This document shows, piece by piece, positions 5,546 through 6,146 of a stretch of DNA of 6,146 bases. The translations under genes and the position numbers were made by a program. Source of the stretch: JASJHI01 sp965371355 (lineage in GTDB: Bacteria; Actinomycetota; Acidimicrobiia; Acidimicrobiales; Ilumatobacteraceae); NCBI GenBank assembly GCA_965371355.1, contig CBDUYD010000170.1:1-6146 (forward strand), given 5' to 3'. Position 1 is the stretch's first letter, and each line of letters starts with the position of its first letter. The notes beneath the pieces were generated by a model that had not been told where the DNA came from, ran no database searches, and worked only from the letters and a program-made list of their open reading frames with translations.

Positions 5546-6146
5546 TCAGAGCTTGGCGACCTGGCTGAAGTCCATCTCGACCAGTGTCTCGCGGCCGAAG
5601 ATGTTGACCAGCACCTTGAGCTTCAGATGGTCTGCGTTTATCTCGGCGATCTCGCCGGTGAAGTCGGCGAACGGGCCTTCCTTCACGCGCACGCTCTCGC
5701 CCTCTTCGTAGTCGAGCTTGGCCTTGCGGCGCGGCGCCGCTTCGAGGCCCTCGGTCTTGGGCGAGAGGAACGTCTTGACCTCCTTGCGCGAGAGCGGGGT
5801 CGGCTTCTGGCCGTGACGGCTCTGCCCGACGAACCCGGTGATGCCGGGGGTGTTTCGCACGCAGTACCACGACTCGTCGTCCATCTTGCAGCGCACGAGC
5901 AGGTAGCCGGGGAAGACCTTGCGTTGAACGGTCTGCTTCTTGCCGTTCTTGAACTCGTCGACCTCTTCCATCGGGATGACCACTTCGAAGATCTTGTCTT
6001 CCATGTTCATCGACTGGATGCGGGCGCTGAGGTTCGCGGTGACCTTCTTCTCGTAGCCGGACTGCGTGTGCACGACGTACCACTGTCCGGGCCGCAGGAG
6101 CGGATCGTCCGTATCAATAGAGGATGCCGCGTCGATAGAGGATGCC
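5546..6146 (-). CDS. nusG: Transcription termination/antitermination factor NusG, 5' end cut by the window edge
   Basis: NusG binds RNA polymerase through its NGN domain and contacts Rho or ribosomal protein S10 through its KOW domain, linking transcription with termination and translation. 200 codons including the stop are visible and the frame is open to the right edge. Visible residues 1-21 are an extension ending in D-T-D-D-P-L-L-R-P-G-Q. The NGN core starts at W22-Y-V-V-H-T and includes R-I-Q-S-M-N-M-E-D, F-P-G-Y-L-L-V (78-84) and N-T-P-G-I-T-G-F-V-G (98-107). The KOW domain covers about 148-199 with V-K-E-G-P-F-A-D-F-T-G. A GTG at 6071-6073 could be mistaken for the start, but it would remove the conserved W-Y-V at the beginning of NGN. 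N-terminal extensions are common in actinobacterial NusG. secE is expected upstream, outside the window. Confidence 0.96.
   Translation of the reverse strand, partial: ASSIDAASSIDTDDPLLRPGQWYVVHTQSGYEKKVTANLSARIQSMNMEDKIFEVVIPMEEVDEFKNGKKQTVQRKVFPGYLLVRCKMDDESWYCVRNTPGITGFVGQSRHGQKPTPLSRKEVKTFLSPKTEGLEAAPRRKAKLDYEEGESVRVKEGPFADFTGEIAEINADHLKLKVLVNIFGRETLVEMDFSQVAKL
6114..6146 (-). repeat. 18-bp direct repeat inside the NusG N-terminal extension
   Basis: The 15-base sequence TC[A/G]ATAGAGGATGCC (plus strand) occurs twice with an 18-base period, at 6114-6128 and 6132-6146, and reaches the window edge. In the nusG frame it encodes A-S-S-I-D-A followed by A-S-S-I-D-T. More copies may lie beyond the edge. 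The codons here (GCA, TCT, ATT, GAT) are richer in A/T at third positions than the NusG core. Confidence 0.8.

Noticed and set aside
1..6146. Search for mobile elements, CRISPR repeats, tRNA/rRNA genes or a novel cassette
   Set aside because: The window is filled by the conserved nusG-rplKAJL-rpoB order with short spacers; I saw no transposase, integrase, spaced direct repeats of CRISPR type, tRNA-like cloverleaf or unknown gene.

Overview
This window is an ordinary but well-preserved piece of the core transcription/translation gene cluster of a high-GC bacterium. Every gene lies on the minus strand, so transcription runs from high to low coordinates in the order nusG, rplK, rplA, rplJ, rplL, rpoB. 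This is the near-universal bacterial order; secE is expected just beyond the right edge and rpoC beyond the left edge, but neither is visible. The GC-rich codon usage, the NusG core sequence (R-I-Q-S-M-N-M-E-D segment), the actinobacterial look of RpoB and the TANNNT-type -10 boxes point to an actinobacterium. Acidimicrobiia (Ilumatobacter-like) is my best guess, but this is inference and I could not run a tree.

Layout from right to left, the direction of transcription. nusG (5546-6146) is open at its 5' end and carries an N-terminal extension with a small tandem repeat. After 55 bases comes rplK (L11, 5065-5490), and after 67 bases rplA (L1, 4302-4997). A 280-base gap then holds a probable L10 leader RNA with a long hairpin next to the rplJ ribosome binding site. 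rplJ (L10, 3485-4021) and rplL (L7/L12, 2977-3357) are separated by 127 bases that hold an 8-bp tandem repeat and a perfect GC hairpin. A 302-base gap before rpoB contains a strong terminator-like hairpin and two promoter candidates in tandem. rpoB (1-2674) starts at GTG and is cut by the left edge at the codon for the first of its two active-site lysines.

The genes work together as follows. L1 and L11 build ribosomal stalk structures on 23S rRNA; L10 and L7/L12 form the GTPase-recruiting stalk; NusG couples RNA polymerase to pausing, Rho and the ribosome; RpoB is the beta subunit of the polymerase. The regulatory logic suggested by the sequence is autoregulation of rplJL through the leader, followed by partial uncoupling of rpoB(C) from the ribosomal genes through its own promoters.

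I see no mobile element, CRISPR array, tRNA, rRNA or unknown gene cassette here, and no undescribed multi-gene system. The points worth a second look are in the spacers (promoters, hairpins, repeats) and in a few substitutions at normally conserved positions of L11 and RpoB.
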